Positions 41,818 to 51,900 of a DNA stretch of 64,000 nucleotides are shown here, in pieces; position 1 is the stretch's first letter, and each line of letters starts with the position of its first letter. The translations under genes were made by a program, and so were the position numbers. The DNA comes from Eubacterium sp. OM08-24 (GTDB lineage Bacteria; Bacillota; Clostridia; Oscillospirales; Acutalibacteraceae): NCBI RefSeq assembly GCF_003438075.1, contig NZ_QSTA01000010.1, positions 3,167-67,166 on the forward strand. The letters run 5' to 3'. The notes beneath the pieces were generated by a model. It saw nothing but the letters and a program-made list of their open reading frames with translations, ran no database searches and was not told the DNA's origin.

Positions 41818-42624
41818 TTACCTCTCTTTCGGTTTCTTGGATTTTGTTTTCGGCTGTTGGTGTACCGTCTGCTTCGGTGCAGAAGAATGCTTTGCCTTAT
41901 CTGTTTCCGGCTCTTTGCGTTCTGCTTCTTTTTGCTGTTTTGCCTTAGCCTTATAGCGGTCAAGTTTTTCTTTGACCGATGGCTTCTTCTGTCTGTCAAC
42001 AGCAATACCCTTATCAGTTTGCATATCTTCCGGCTCTGAGTTTTGCCTTGACGGAGGGTTTTTGTCCGTTTTGGCGGTTGTGGGGTTTGACTGTGCGTTT
42101 TCCTCTTTTTGAAGTGGTTTTCGTACAGCTTCCTCCGTGATGATTTCATTCTTGGATTTTGTCGGTTTATCTTTTTCCACGGCTTCTCGTTTTTCAACCG
42201 CTTTCTGCGATTCTGTTACGATTGCCGCCTTATCCACCTTACCGAGTTCAAACCTCTCAACGATTCTCTGAATTTTAGAAGCGTCCTCCGCACGTGCGAT
42301 AATATCAATCGGGACATTATCTCCCCTTGTGTTCTTATCTCGGAGAACACAATAGAGAACACCGTAGCGTTTTGCCTGTTCGGTAAACTTCTTTAAATCC
42401 TTATTCGGAATGGAAAATACCTTCAACTCCTTGCCTGATTTAATCATATTGGTAAGACGGGCTTTGCCTCTTGTCTTATTCGCCTGCGTTGCTTCCTGTT
42501 TTAATACGGAAGCAAGAAGAATTGCGATATTCTTTGCGGCTGAACCGGTAAGTCTTGCAGCAACTTCAAAGCCTTCAAGGGATAACCTGACGACCTGTTC
42601 GGCTGCGTCACCTGAATTTGTCAT
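41818..42624 (-). CDS. pcfB: PcfB-family (DUF3801) relaxosome accessory protein
   Basis: The ATG at 42624 (MTNSGDAAEQVVRLSLEG) follows AAAGGAG inside the relaxase gene, giving 268 residues. The N-terminal 130 residues form the DUF3801 domain (AAKNIAILLASVLK; KRYGVLYCVLRDK). The rest is a disordered Lys/Glu/Pro-rich tail. PcfB of pCF10 links the relaxase complex to the coupling protein. It overlaps the relaxase by 17 nt. Confidence 0.82.
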   Translation of the reverse strand: MTNSGDAAEQVVRLSLEGFEVAARLTGSAAKNIAILLASVLKQEATQANKTRGKARLTNMIKSGKELKVFSIPNKDLKKFTEQAKRYGVLYCVLRDKNTRGDNVPIDIIARAEDASKIQRIVERFELGKVDKAAIVTESQKAVEKREAVEKDKPTKSKNEIITEEAVRKPLQKEENAQSNPTTAKTDKNPPSRQNSEPEDMQTDKGIAVDRQKKPSVKEKLDRYKAKAKQQKEAERKEPETDKAKHSSAPKQTVHQQPKTKSKKPKER

Positions 42625-43972
42625 TTCGCTTTTGCTCCTTTCGCTGTTGTTTTTCTTCTTCGGCTCTGATTGTTTCAAGGTTCTTCTCCATAACCTTTGA
42701 CCTCTCGGCAATGTCGTCACAGAGACGAACCTCTTTGTTCAGCTCCCGAATTTTGTCGCTTACCGTCGAAATCTGTTCTTTGACCTTAGACAGCTCATCG
42801 TCACTCATCTTTGTTCTTGCTTTTTTTCGCAGGTGCGTTCTGTCGTCATTCAAAGTTTTAATTTGACCTTTCAGCGACTCTTTATATGAGAAAAGCTGCT
42901 CGTCCGTAGAAATATTTTCTCGTCCGAGCAGCCTTGTCTCCGCTGTGATTTTATCCAGCTTCAATAAATCCTCTTTCAAAAGGTAGTGAAGTCTTGCTGT
43001 ATTCTGTTTTTTGTATTTGGGCAGATAACCGAGTCTGTAACAGTAATGCAGATACAAACCATACAGTCCGTACACTTTTTTGATTTTATTTTCTTTTGTA
43101 GGCAATCGGTACTGCCTGATAACCACCGTCTGCTTTGCAAACGGAACTATGCGTACTCTCTGATTTTCCATAAGCCTACGCCTGATTGCTTCCTCGGTAT
43201 AATCTTCTCCGAGATTTTTAAGTCGTATGGGTTTCGTGTACCCTTTTGGTACAATCGTCCAATACTTCCGGCTCTCACTTAGACAATGCTCATATCCCAT
43301 CTGCGTAAGTGCGTAATCAAGACTTCTGATATTTGTGCTGTGGGCAATCGCTTCATCTATGGCTTCTCGCACCATAGAATATCTGGTCGGCATTCCCGCC
43401 TGTTCCTGCTTATAGTAGTAAGAGGATTGCTTACTGCGATTCGGGTTTGGATTGTAATATAATCCATATTTCTCACAAATACGGTCGGCAACTTTTCTGA
43501 ACTTAAACCACGAAGTATCTTGACATCGCTTGCCGTCTTTGAATGAAACAGAGTTAATTACATAGTGGCAATGCAGGTGCTTGGTGTTTAGGTGCGTTGT
43601 AACAACAACCTGAAATCTTTTCCCCCACACTTCGTTTGCAAACTCCATCCCGATTTTCTGTGCAAGCTCCGGTGTGATATTTTGTTCCTTAAAACTCAAA
43701 TATCCGTGATAGGCTTGTATGCCATCCTCTTTCCCATACGCCTGCTTGACTGACACAAATTGGTCACGGGCAGTGGTCGGATTACAGTTGATACCTTCCA
43801 CAAAATATTCTCGTTCGGTTTTTTCTTCGTCCTTTGCATAGGAGAGAACATCGGCAAGTGCCTGATATTGTTCCTCGGTATAAATATCTGCCGCCGTCTT
43901 TTCAGGATTGGCAGCATAGTCGATAACCTGACCGAGCCTTGAATTGACCGTCCACAACTTGCTTACTGCCAT
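42608..43972 (-). CDS. MobP-type relaxase
   Basis: The 454-residue relaxase has the metal-binding histidine motif HLNTKHLHCHYVINSVSF near residues 130-150 and an N-terminal region with several tyrosines that could serve as the nicking nucleophile. A long helical C-terminal region follows. It nicks oriT and pilots the strand. It overlaps mobC by 10 nt. The candidate oriT is about 500 bp upstream of its start. Confidence 0.92.
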   Translation of the reverse strand: MAVSKLWTVNSRLGQVIDYAANPEKTAADIYTEEQYQALADVLSYAKDEEKTEREYFVEGINCNPTTARDQFVSVKQAYGKEDGIQAYHGYLSFKEQNITPELAQKIGMEFANEVWGKRFQVVVTTHLNTKHLHCHYVINSVSFKDGKRCQDTSWFKFRKVADRICEKYGLYYNPNPNRSKQSSYYYKQEQAGMPTRYSMVREAIDEAIAHSTNIRSLDYALTQMGYEHCLSESRKYWTIVPKGYTKPIRLKNLGEDYTEEAIRRRLMENQRVRIVPFAKQTVVIRQYRLPTKENKIKKVYGLYGLYLHYCYRLGYLPKYKKQNTARLHYLLKEDLLKLDKITAETRLLGRENISTDEQLFSYKESLKGQIKTLNDDRTHLRKKARTKMSDDELSKVKEQISTVSDKIRELNKEVRLCDDIAERSKVMEKNLETIRAEEEKQQRKEQKRNDKFR

Positions 43973-44316
43973 TTCATTTCACTCTTATCGGGTCTTAAAT
44001 AAGTACGCTCAATATCTGCCTGAAACTTATGCCAACGCTCCGCTTCCTTTTTAAGCTGCGGTGCGTCAACAAAGCCAAGAGCGTTTGCTTTAACTGCAAG
44101 TTGATTGATGTTGTTGCCGATAGAAGAAAGCTCACGCATTACATCATAAAATCTTTCGTCTGGCTTTTCTCTCGGCTCATATCCTCGAAGAAGCAAACGG
44201 ATAAGTCCGGCTTCACTCAGGCAAGCCTTTTTTGCCTTCTTCTGCAAATCCTGTGCTTCATCTCGACTGAACCTAACAATCTTCTGAATGTTTCTTTTCC
44301 TCATTTTCTGTGCCAT
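43963..44316 (-). CDS. mobC: MobC-family relaxosome protein
   Basis: The 117-residue protein has a ribbon-helix-helix-like N-terminus (IVRFSRDEAQDLQKKAKKACLSEAGLIRLLLRGY) and the MobC signature LSSIGNNINQLAVKANALGF. It binds oriT and helps the relaxase open the nick region. It is encoded between the DUF3789 gene and the relaxase, all overlapping. Confidence 0.88.
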   Translation of the reverse strand: MAQKMRKRNIQKIVRFSRDEAQDLQKKAKKACLSEAGLIRLLLRGYEPREKPDERFYDVMRELSSIGNNINQLAVKANALGFVDAPQLKKEAERWHKFQADIERTYLRPDKSEMKWQ

Positions 44317-44431
44317 CCTTTCTTGTGATGATATAGTGTCTGTCCTTATTTATCTGAAACAGACACATAAAAGTGACTCCGATAAAGCCGCCGGCAATTA
44401 CACCGACAGCAACCAATGCTATCTCACGCAT
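44273..44431 (-). CDS. DUF3789-like small membrane protein
   Basis: The ATG at 44431 follows AGAAAGGAG, giving 52 residues. One membrane helix (LVAVGVIAGGFIGVTFMCLF) is followed by a short charged tail. It overlaps the mobC start by 44 nt, so the two are coupled. The MREIALVAVGVIAGG start fits DUF3789 proteins that sit at this place in related elements. Its role in transfer is unknown. Confidence 0.75.
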   Translation of the reverse strand: MREIALVAVGVIAGGFIGVTFMCLFQINKDRHYIITRKDGTENEEKKHSEDC

Positions 44432-44455
44432 AGCGTTCTCCTTTCTCTTGGGGTA

Positions 44456-44530
44456 TTAGGGGCAACCCCTAACGAGGTATTTGGTAGTGTGCTATCCAAA
44501 TACACTGCTCGCTAAGAATATGCAGACTCT
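44456..44530. other. Candidate origin of transfer (oriT)
   Basis: Upstream of the DUF3789-mobC-relaxase genes lie two inverted repeats: TTAGGGG-N3-CCCCTAA (44456-44472) and TATTTGGTAG-N4-CTA.CCAAATA (44478-44502). They are followed by CACTGCTCGCTAAG. Paired hairpins next to a nick region at this position are typical of MobP oriT sites. The nick site itself cannot be assigned by eye. Confidence 0.6.
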
Positions 44531-44555
44531 CCGGGTTGCCCCATCGTCTGTCTTT

Positions 44556-44960
44556 TTATCGCTCCATATCTTTTGAAATTGGCTTATATGCTTTCGCTTC
44601 AATGCCCTTGTCCGTCTGATAAAAACGCTCCGGATATCGGAACTTATCCTCATACTTTTTCATCAAATCCTTTGGCATACTAAGAAAACTCTCCGACTCA
44701 ATCGGTGCGTATGCGATAAAGAATTTGCCTGCAATAATGTCGAGGATTTCCTTATCATTGGAGTAGATTGCACGGTTTAATTCCGCACCGTTCATCTTCC
44801 CTTCTTCGTTACATACGATTGCAACTTCATCATCAAAAGGCATATATTCCTCAATATATCCGCCTACGGTTTCCTGCATTGCTTCCAGCGTATCCTCAAT
44901 CTCAATCTGTTTCGGATATTTGCCCGGTTCAATGAGAAGTACATTTATTTTTTCGCTCAT
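44556..44960 (-). CDS. DUF3846-family protein
   Basis: The 134-residue protein begins INVLLIEPGKYPKQIEIEDTLEAMQETVGGYIEEY, the DUF3846 signature, with EVAIVCNEEGKMNGAELNRAI following. The family is frequent on ICEs and phages of Clostridia, and its function is unknown. It overlaps the upstream Toprim gene by 4 nt (ATGA). Confidence 0.78.
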   Translation of the reverse strand: MSEKINVLLIEPGKYPKQIEIEDTLEAMQETVGGYIEEYMPFDDEVAIVCNEEGKMNGAELNRAIYSNDKEILDIIAGKFFIAYAPIESESFLSMPKDLMKKYEDKFRYPERFYQTDKGIEAKAYKPISKDMER

Positions 44961-45913
44961 CTCTCAAAACTCCTTTCATTCTTCTTCGAAATTCCTAATT
45001 TGATACACAAAAAGTCGTTGACATCTTTTCCGCACTTGGGCGGATCGTCAACGACTTCGTATCTGTCTTTTAATTTAATTTTCAGTGCATTTGCAGCCTT
45101 TCTTCCAGCAATATCATTGTCAAAATGAAGCACGATACGGTTAATGTTCTTATTCTTTTCAAGCAGATTTTTAAGTGTAACCGGCACTTTGGACTTTTCC
45201 GTTTCTCTGTTAGGCGAATACACGCCGGAGAGAGAAACAAGGTTTAATTTGTGCCAATCCCTGCCCTCCATCTTTGCTAATGTGGCATAAGATAACAGGT
45301 CGATGGCACATTCAAACAAGTGTACCTCTCTGCTTTCTTCATTTGTCAGCCTGAAAGAAAACTGCTTCTTGCTTCCGGTGCAGTCGCCCATAATACGACT
45401 GCTGTTTGTTGCCCGAAATGCGGCATACTTTGCTTCTTTTTTCTCGTCATAACCGATAAAAACAACATTGTGATATGGCAGTGATTCAATGATAAGTTTC
45501 TTATCAAGGCAGTAGTTTATGATTTCATAATCAATCCCTCGACTGAAAAGATATTGCGTGACCACATCATTACTTGGACTTTTCTGCGGTAAAAGAAGCT
45601 GCTGATTTTCATAACTCCGGCTTTCTTTTTCATAGACTGGAGCAGAAACAGCACACTGTCCCATAATGGTTTCAACCGCTTCTACAAAATCAAGTCCTTT
45701 GACTTTGATAAGATAGTCAAGGGCAGATTTGCCACCGATACCTCTCGACCACCACATCCATTTCCCGTTTGAAATCTTCAAACTGTCGTGTTCTCTGGTA
45801 CAGTAAGTGTTACCACTATAACGGACAAGTTCGCCCGGTTCATAGGTGCGAAGATAGGTCAGCAAATCCATTCTCTTTGCTTCGATTATGACTTCCGGTG
45901 CTATATATGGCAT
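44957..45913 (-). CDS. Toprim/DUF3991 primase-like protein
   Basis: The GTG at 45922 overlaps the ribosome-binding site, so I take the ATG at 45913 (MPYIAPEVIIEAKRMDLLTYL), giving 318 residues. The N-terminal DUF3991 part includes a zinc/CHC2-like area (YCTREHDSLKISNGKWMWWSRGIGGKSALDYL). The Toprim domain has HLFECAIDLLSYATL and IVLHFDNDIAGRKAANAL. Such proteins prime complementary-strand synthesis of transferred DNA. It follows the giant helicase gene by about 20 nt. Confidence 0.85.
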   Translation of the reverse strand: MPYIAPEVIIEAKRMDLLTYLRTYEPGELVRYSGNTYCTREHDSLKISNGKWMWWSRGIGGKSALDYLIKVKGLDFVEAVETIMGQCAVSAPVYEKESRSYENQQLLLPQKSPSNDVVTQYLFSRGIDYEIINYCLDKKLIIESLPYHNVVFIGYDEKKEAKYAAFRATNSSRIMGDCTGSKKQFSFRLTNEESREVHLFECAIDLLSYATLAKMEGRDWHKLNLVSLSGVYSPNRETEKSKVPVTLKNLLEKNKNINRIVLHFDNDIAGRKAANALKIKLKDRYEVVDDPPKCGKDVNDFLCIKLGISKKNERSFER

Positions 45914-45936
45914 ACTGACCACCTCACATTTCTTCC

Positions 45937-48900
45937 TTATCTTTCATACGACTTCTCCTTTCGCTTCTCGGTGGATTCGCCCTCATCAGGTTCGCCGCCT
46001 ACAATTTCATTTTCCTTTTTATCCATATTGAGTAGGATATTCAGCTCGTCCAAACGGGCGAGTTTCGACTTCAATTCTTCTTCCTGCACAAACGGTTTTT
46101 GCACTTCTTTCTGTGCGGTTTCAAACTGATTTTTCGTATCAGCAAGACTGTCCTTTGCTTTTTCAAGGTCGTCTACAAAACGCTCAACCGTATTATCAAT
46201 ACGAGTGATATTACCGAAAACATCATCGCCAAGCGATACCTGTTTGCTGGTTTCTCCTTTGACCGTTACGCAATAGGAACGCTCCGTCGTATCGAAAGAC
46301 AGTTCCGTTTCAAATCCTCTGTACTTGCCGAGAAGGACTGGTGCAGGACTTGTCATCTCCTTGCAGGCTTCAATGATTGCTTTACCTGCGTCCGCCTTTT
46401 CAGAATAAAAAACACCCTTAACCTCCATTCCGACAAAGCGGTCATCTGTTGGTTTCGGGTGTTGTTTTGCAGTTTCTACATCTGCTGTCAAACCGTTAAT
46501 GCGATTTTCAAGAGAAGTGATACGCTGCGGGTAATATTTAATTATCTTGTCCTCAAGGCTGTACTTTTCAGATAAGAAATTGGATTTTAGCAGTTTCAAT
46601 TTCTGTACCTGAATGTCCAAATCCATCTTTTCCTTGATATATGGATTGCCGGTGGCAAGCATTTTAATCTCGGCATAAGACAGTGCGGTTTCATCAATAT
46701 CTTCCGCACTTCTGACCGGAGATTTGCTCGTCATAATCTGTGAAGCGAATTTCTGCTTACCCTCAACAAGCTGATAAAGATATGCGTCAAAGGTCTGCTT
46801 TGTAACATAACGATAGATTTCCACCTTTGGATTTGAGTTGCCCTGACGGATAATTCTACCACTGCGTTGCTCCAAGTCTGCCGGTCGCCAAGGACAATCA
46901 ACATCGTGAAGTGCAATAAGCCTGTCCTGAACATTCGTGCCGGCACCCATCTTTTGAGTCGAACCCATCAGCACTCTGACCTCTCCTTTACGAACTTTCT
47001 GAAACAGTTCTTTCTTTTTCACATCGGTTTCTGCTTCGTGGATAAATCGGACTTCGCTTTCAGGAACACCTCGCTCTATGAGCTTCTTTCTGATGTCATT
47101 GTAGACAGAAAATGTTCCGTCATTCTTTGGTGTCGATAAGTCGCAGAACACTAATTGTGCTGACTTTTTATCTTTGTTTTCTTCCCAAATGCGGTACACA
47201 TTATCAACGCAGGCATTGATTTTACTGTTTTCAAAATCAGGCAGCATAGCATTTAGCATACGCTGGTCAAGTGCAAGTTTTCTTCCGTCGTTTGTTATCT
47301 TGAGCATATTATCTACGCTTGAATCTACACCTCCTCCACGAACTTTCTCGGCTCGCTCTGCAAGGGAGGCAACCATTTCTTTCTGCATTTCGGACGGTTC
47401 AACCGACACATTATGATACTCTGCTTCCGGTACAGGAAGATTAAGCATATCGGCTGTTTTAATGTCTGCAACCTCTTTGAACATCGCCATAAGTTCGGGC
47501 AGATTATAGAATTTTGCAAAGCGTGTTTTCGCTCTGTAACCCGTTCCTTCCGGCGTAAGTTCTATTGCTGTTACCGTTTCTCCAAATGTGGAAGCCCAAG
47601 CATCGAAGTGCTGTAATCCATTTTTTACAAGGGTATTATATTGCAAGTATCGCTGAATGGTGTAAAGTTCCACCATACTATTTGAAATAGGCGTACCTGT
47701 CGCAAATACTGTTCCTCGTCCGCCGGTAATCTCATCAAGGTATCGGCACTTCATAAAAAGGTCGGAAGATTTCTGTGCTTCCGTCTGTGCGATACCTCCT
47801 ACATTACGCATTTTTGTGTAAAGATAAAGGTTTTTGTAGTAATGGCTTTCGTCAATAAAAAGCCTGTCCACACCTAATTCTTCAAAGGTAACAACATCAT
47901 CCTTTCTGCTTTGGTCGTTAAGTTTTTGTAGCTTTTGCTTGACGGATTTTCTTGATTTTTCAAGCTGTTTGACAGAGAAGTTTTCTTCTCGGTTACGCTT
48001 TAGTTCTGCAATTCCTTCCGTCAATTCATTCAACTGCTGTTCAAGAATTGCCCTCTGCCTTTCAATGGACATCGGAATTTTTTCAAATTGGGAATGTCCG
48101 ATAATAACTGCGTCATAATCTCCTGTTGCAATTCTTCCGCAGAACTTTTTACGGTTCTTTGTTTCAAAATCTTTCTTCGTTGCAACCAGTATATTTGCTG
48201 ACGGATAAAGCTGCAAGTATTCAGCCGCCCACTGTTCCGTTAGATGATTCGGTACAACAAACAGCGATTTATTACATAGTCCAAGTCTCTTCGACTCCTG
48301 CGATGCCGCTACCATCTCGAACGTCTTGCCTGCACCAACTGCGTGTGCAAGTAGGGTATTTCCGCCGTACAGAATGTGAGCTACAGCATTTCTCTGGTGT
48401 TCCCTTAATGTGATTTCCGGATTCATTCCACTAAACGTGATGTGACTTCCGTCGTACTCACGGGGTCTTATGCTGTTGAATTTTTCGTTATACATCTTCG
48501 TCAGTTTCTCTCTACGGTCAGGGTCTGCCCATATCCAATCCTGAAAACCTTGTTTGATAAGTTCCTGCTTTGCCTGTGCGATTGCCGTCTCCTTTTTATT
48601 AAGGACAGCTTTTTTCCTGCCCTCATCATCTTCGATATAATCAAAGATACGAACATCTTTCAGGTTCAGCGTTTCCTCAATTATTTTGTAGGCATTGATA
48701 CGACCTGTGCCATATGTGCTATACGCTTTGACATTGGAACGGTCATAGGATTTACCCTCGATATTCCATTCGCCTGTATAGGGAGAGAAGTGAACTTTTA
48801 TATTCCACTGTGCATATCTCGGTGTATCAAGGAACTCAAACATAAACTGCTGGATTACCTCCTGCGGTAGCCAAGTAGCACCGAGCCTTACGGAAATCTC

Positions 48901-51900
48901 ACTTGCAGTCAGGTCTATCGGCTGAACCTTTTCCAGTGCTTCCACATTGATTTTGTAATCTTCAGGATACACCTCGGCAGTTTTTTTGGCTGTGATAAGT
49001 TTCTCCCTGACATTGCCTGAGAGGTACTCATCTGCCATCAAATACTTTGCCTCAGTTACATTTCCATATCCGTGAAGCGGATTTAAGAAGATAACACCTT
49101 TCAAATCCTGATAGAGTGTTTCTTCATTTTTACCTGTGAGTTTTGACATATACTCCATATCAATTCCGGCTTTTTCTCCCATAGAAACAGCAAGTGCTTC
49201 ACTGGCGGTATCTACCTTTTCTACCGGCTTATGCGGCTTAATTGTACGCTTGAAGAACATATCCGCCTTGCGTTCCAGTTCTCCGTTTTCGTTGATTACT
49301 TCAAGTGCAGAAAGCAACGCAAAAGAACTGTCGTCGCTGAAAGCAGAGATATTCGCTCTGCTGTTAATCAGTCCGTATTTCTTAGTATAACTGTCATAAA
49401 GACTGTTGAGTTTTGACTGCTCGGCTTTGATTTCTTCGTCCGGATAGTCCCCGGTTTGAAGTTCAATCAAGTTGCGAACGCTGTCACGAACCGCAATCAT
49501 ACCCTTGATTCTGTTCTCGGCGGTTGCCGACACCTCCACCGAAGTCATACGAGAATTCTCACGGAAATAGATTTTGTCGTCCACCACTGTGTAAGAAAAA
49601 TTCCTTACATTCGGGTCTGCCGGGATAGAATTATCTTCTTCCTCCAACTCGTCGGTTACTTCGTAATCGTTTATTTCTCCGTGTATATTTGCTACCGCTT
49701 CCGATAACAATTCGGATAAATCTGCATTTTCAAAAGGTACGCAGGTTACCTCTTCTCCGAAGCGACCGCTTACTGTTTTCATTTCGCCCAGTATCATTTC
49801 GGGATGTTCCACAAAGTACGAGTTCATCGTGATACCGTCATCAGTTGTGCCAAGCTGTACCCAATCGGGTTCAATATCTATGAGCCTGTCACGCTTTTGC
49901 AAAAACAAAATATCCGATACAACTTCCGTACCGGCATTGCCTTTGAAAGTATCATTTGGAAGTCTGATTGCTCCCAAAAGGTCGGCTCTTTGTGCGATAT
50001 ATTTTCTGACCGACGAATTGGTTTTATCCATCGTACCTTTACTTGTAACAAGTGCCATCACACCACCGGGTCTTAATTTATCCAAAGACTTTGCAAAAAA
50101 ATAATCGTGAATAAGGAAGTTATACTTATCGTATCTCTTATCAAGCACTTTGAAATCTCCAAACGGAACATTCCCCACAACTCCGTCAAAGAAGCTGTCC
50201 AGTACATTCACTTCTTCAAATCCCTGTGCCGCTATGGAAGATTTTTGATAAAGCTGCTGTGCAATTCCTGCCGAAATCTTATCAAGCTCCACACCGTAAA
50301 TCTTTGTATTTCTCATCGACTCCGGCAACATACCGATAAAGTTACCAATACCGCAGGACGGTTCTAACAGGTTGCCCTCCATAAATCCCATCTGTTCCAT
50401 AGCCTTGTAGATAGCGTCGGTAACTTCGGGAGGAGTGTAAAAGGCAGTCAGTGTACTTTCTCTTGCGGCTGTGTATTCTTCGGGAGAGAGTGTGGTATAT
50501 AACTCAACAAATTCATCTGCCCACGCCGAATTGTTCTCATCAAAGGCTTCTGGCAAACCTCCCCAGCCGACATATTTCGACAAAATAAGCTGTTCTTCGG
50601 GTGTGGCAAATCTGTTTTCAAACTCACATTCCTTCAGAACCTTTATGGCTTCCATATTCCTGCGAAAGCGTTCTTTCTTGCCTGCCGGCTCTACTGGATT
50701 GGAAAGCAAATCAAAAGTATTTCTCTCTGCCATCGGAATATCCGGGTGCAAATCAAAACTCTTGACCTTGCTCGTTTTATTCTCCCACTGCGGTTTTATC
50801 GGTTCAGGCTCTTTATCGTACCCGTTGCCGATACGAATGCCCTCGTTATACATCTCATCGTAGCTGTCAAAGCCATTCTGATTTGCAATGATTTCTCGGA
50901 AGTCCTCAATAGGTACTTTACCAATATTGGTTGCTACCATATCGCTTCTTTCGGTATTTTCAATGAGTGATTCCATTGTTTCTGTCGTACATTCTGTAAA
51001 ATCCGGTGTCTGCCTGAAAGCTTTATCTGCTTCTTCAAACCATTCTGTACCTATATCGGCAAGGGTTTGATTTGCGACACTGCCAAGGTAATCAAAGAAC
51101 TCATCTGCCGATTTATAGTTCTGTGCAGCATTTCTGATTTCATCAAAAGAAAGCGTATTTGTAACATACTGACCTCCGGCACTACTGTCCGGATTAAAGT
51201 ACATCCAAGTAACGCTTTCCTGTTCTCTGTTAATAAAAAACGCATCCTCATAATCTGTTTTCTGTTCAGTTTTGGTATCACTATGCGTGATATTTTCGTC
51301 TGTATCGGCTTTTTCTGCGGCAGGTAATACCGTTACCCTCAAGTGGTCATTCAGCGGATTTTCCCGCACTTTGCGGTCAAATTCTCCCCTTGAAAACTCC
51401 TTGTTGAACAGTGGCATTTCTGTATCGTAAAGCATTACTCTCTCATCATCAAAAGATAAGATTTCATACTCCGAAGCACCGATATATACCGTGTCTCCAA
51501 GATGATATTCATATCGGGTTTCAGGTAATTGCTGTTCCTGTGTTTGCTCTGCAAGCAGACTGCGGACATAATCAATCTTCTCTACACGGCTAATCGGGAA
51601 ACCTACGCTGTCCTCAAAAGTGACATCACGCATAGAAACATCGCCGCTTATTTTACCGACGCTTTCAATAACAAATCGGCGGTCGTCAATCACAACTTCC
51701 TTACCGATAATGTCATCATCATTTGTCTGCTCCCCTTCTTCAGGTGGTGCAGTAGAAAGAATTTCCCGATTTCTTTTCTGCTCCTCGATTTCTGCCCGTC
51801 TTGCTTCCTGCTTCTCAAGCCACTGCGGATACTGCTCCTTTTCCTTTGGATTTAAGTATCTGTCTGCACGGATAAGCTCCCCGATACGCTTTTCCACCTG

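Noticed and set aside
41742..42197. 151-codon minus-strand frame, Lys/Arg/Ser-rich
   Set aside because: Alternative reading of the disordered tail of pcfB, without ribosome-binding site or family signature.
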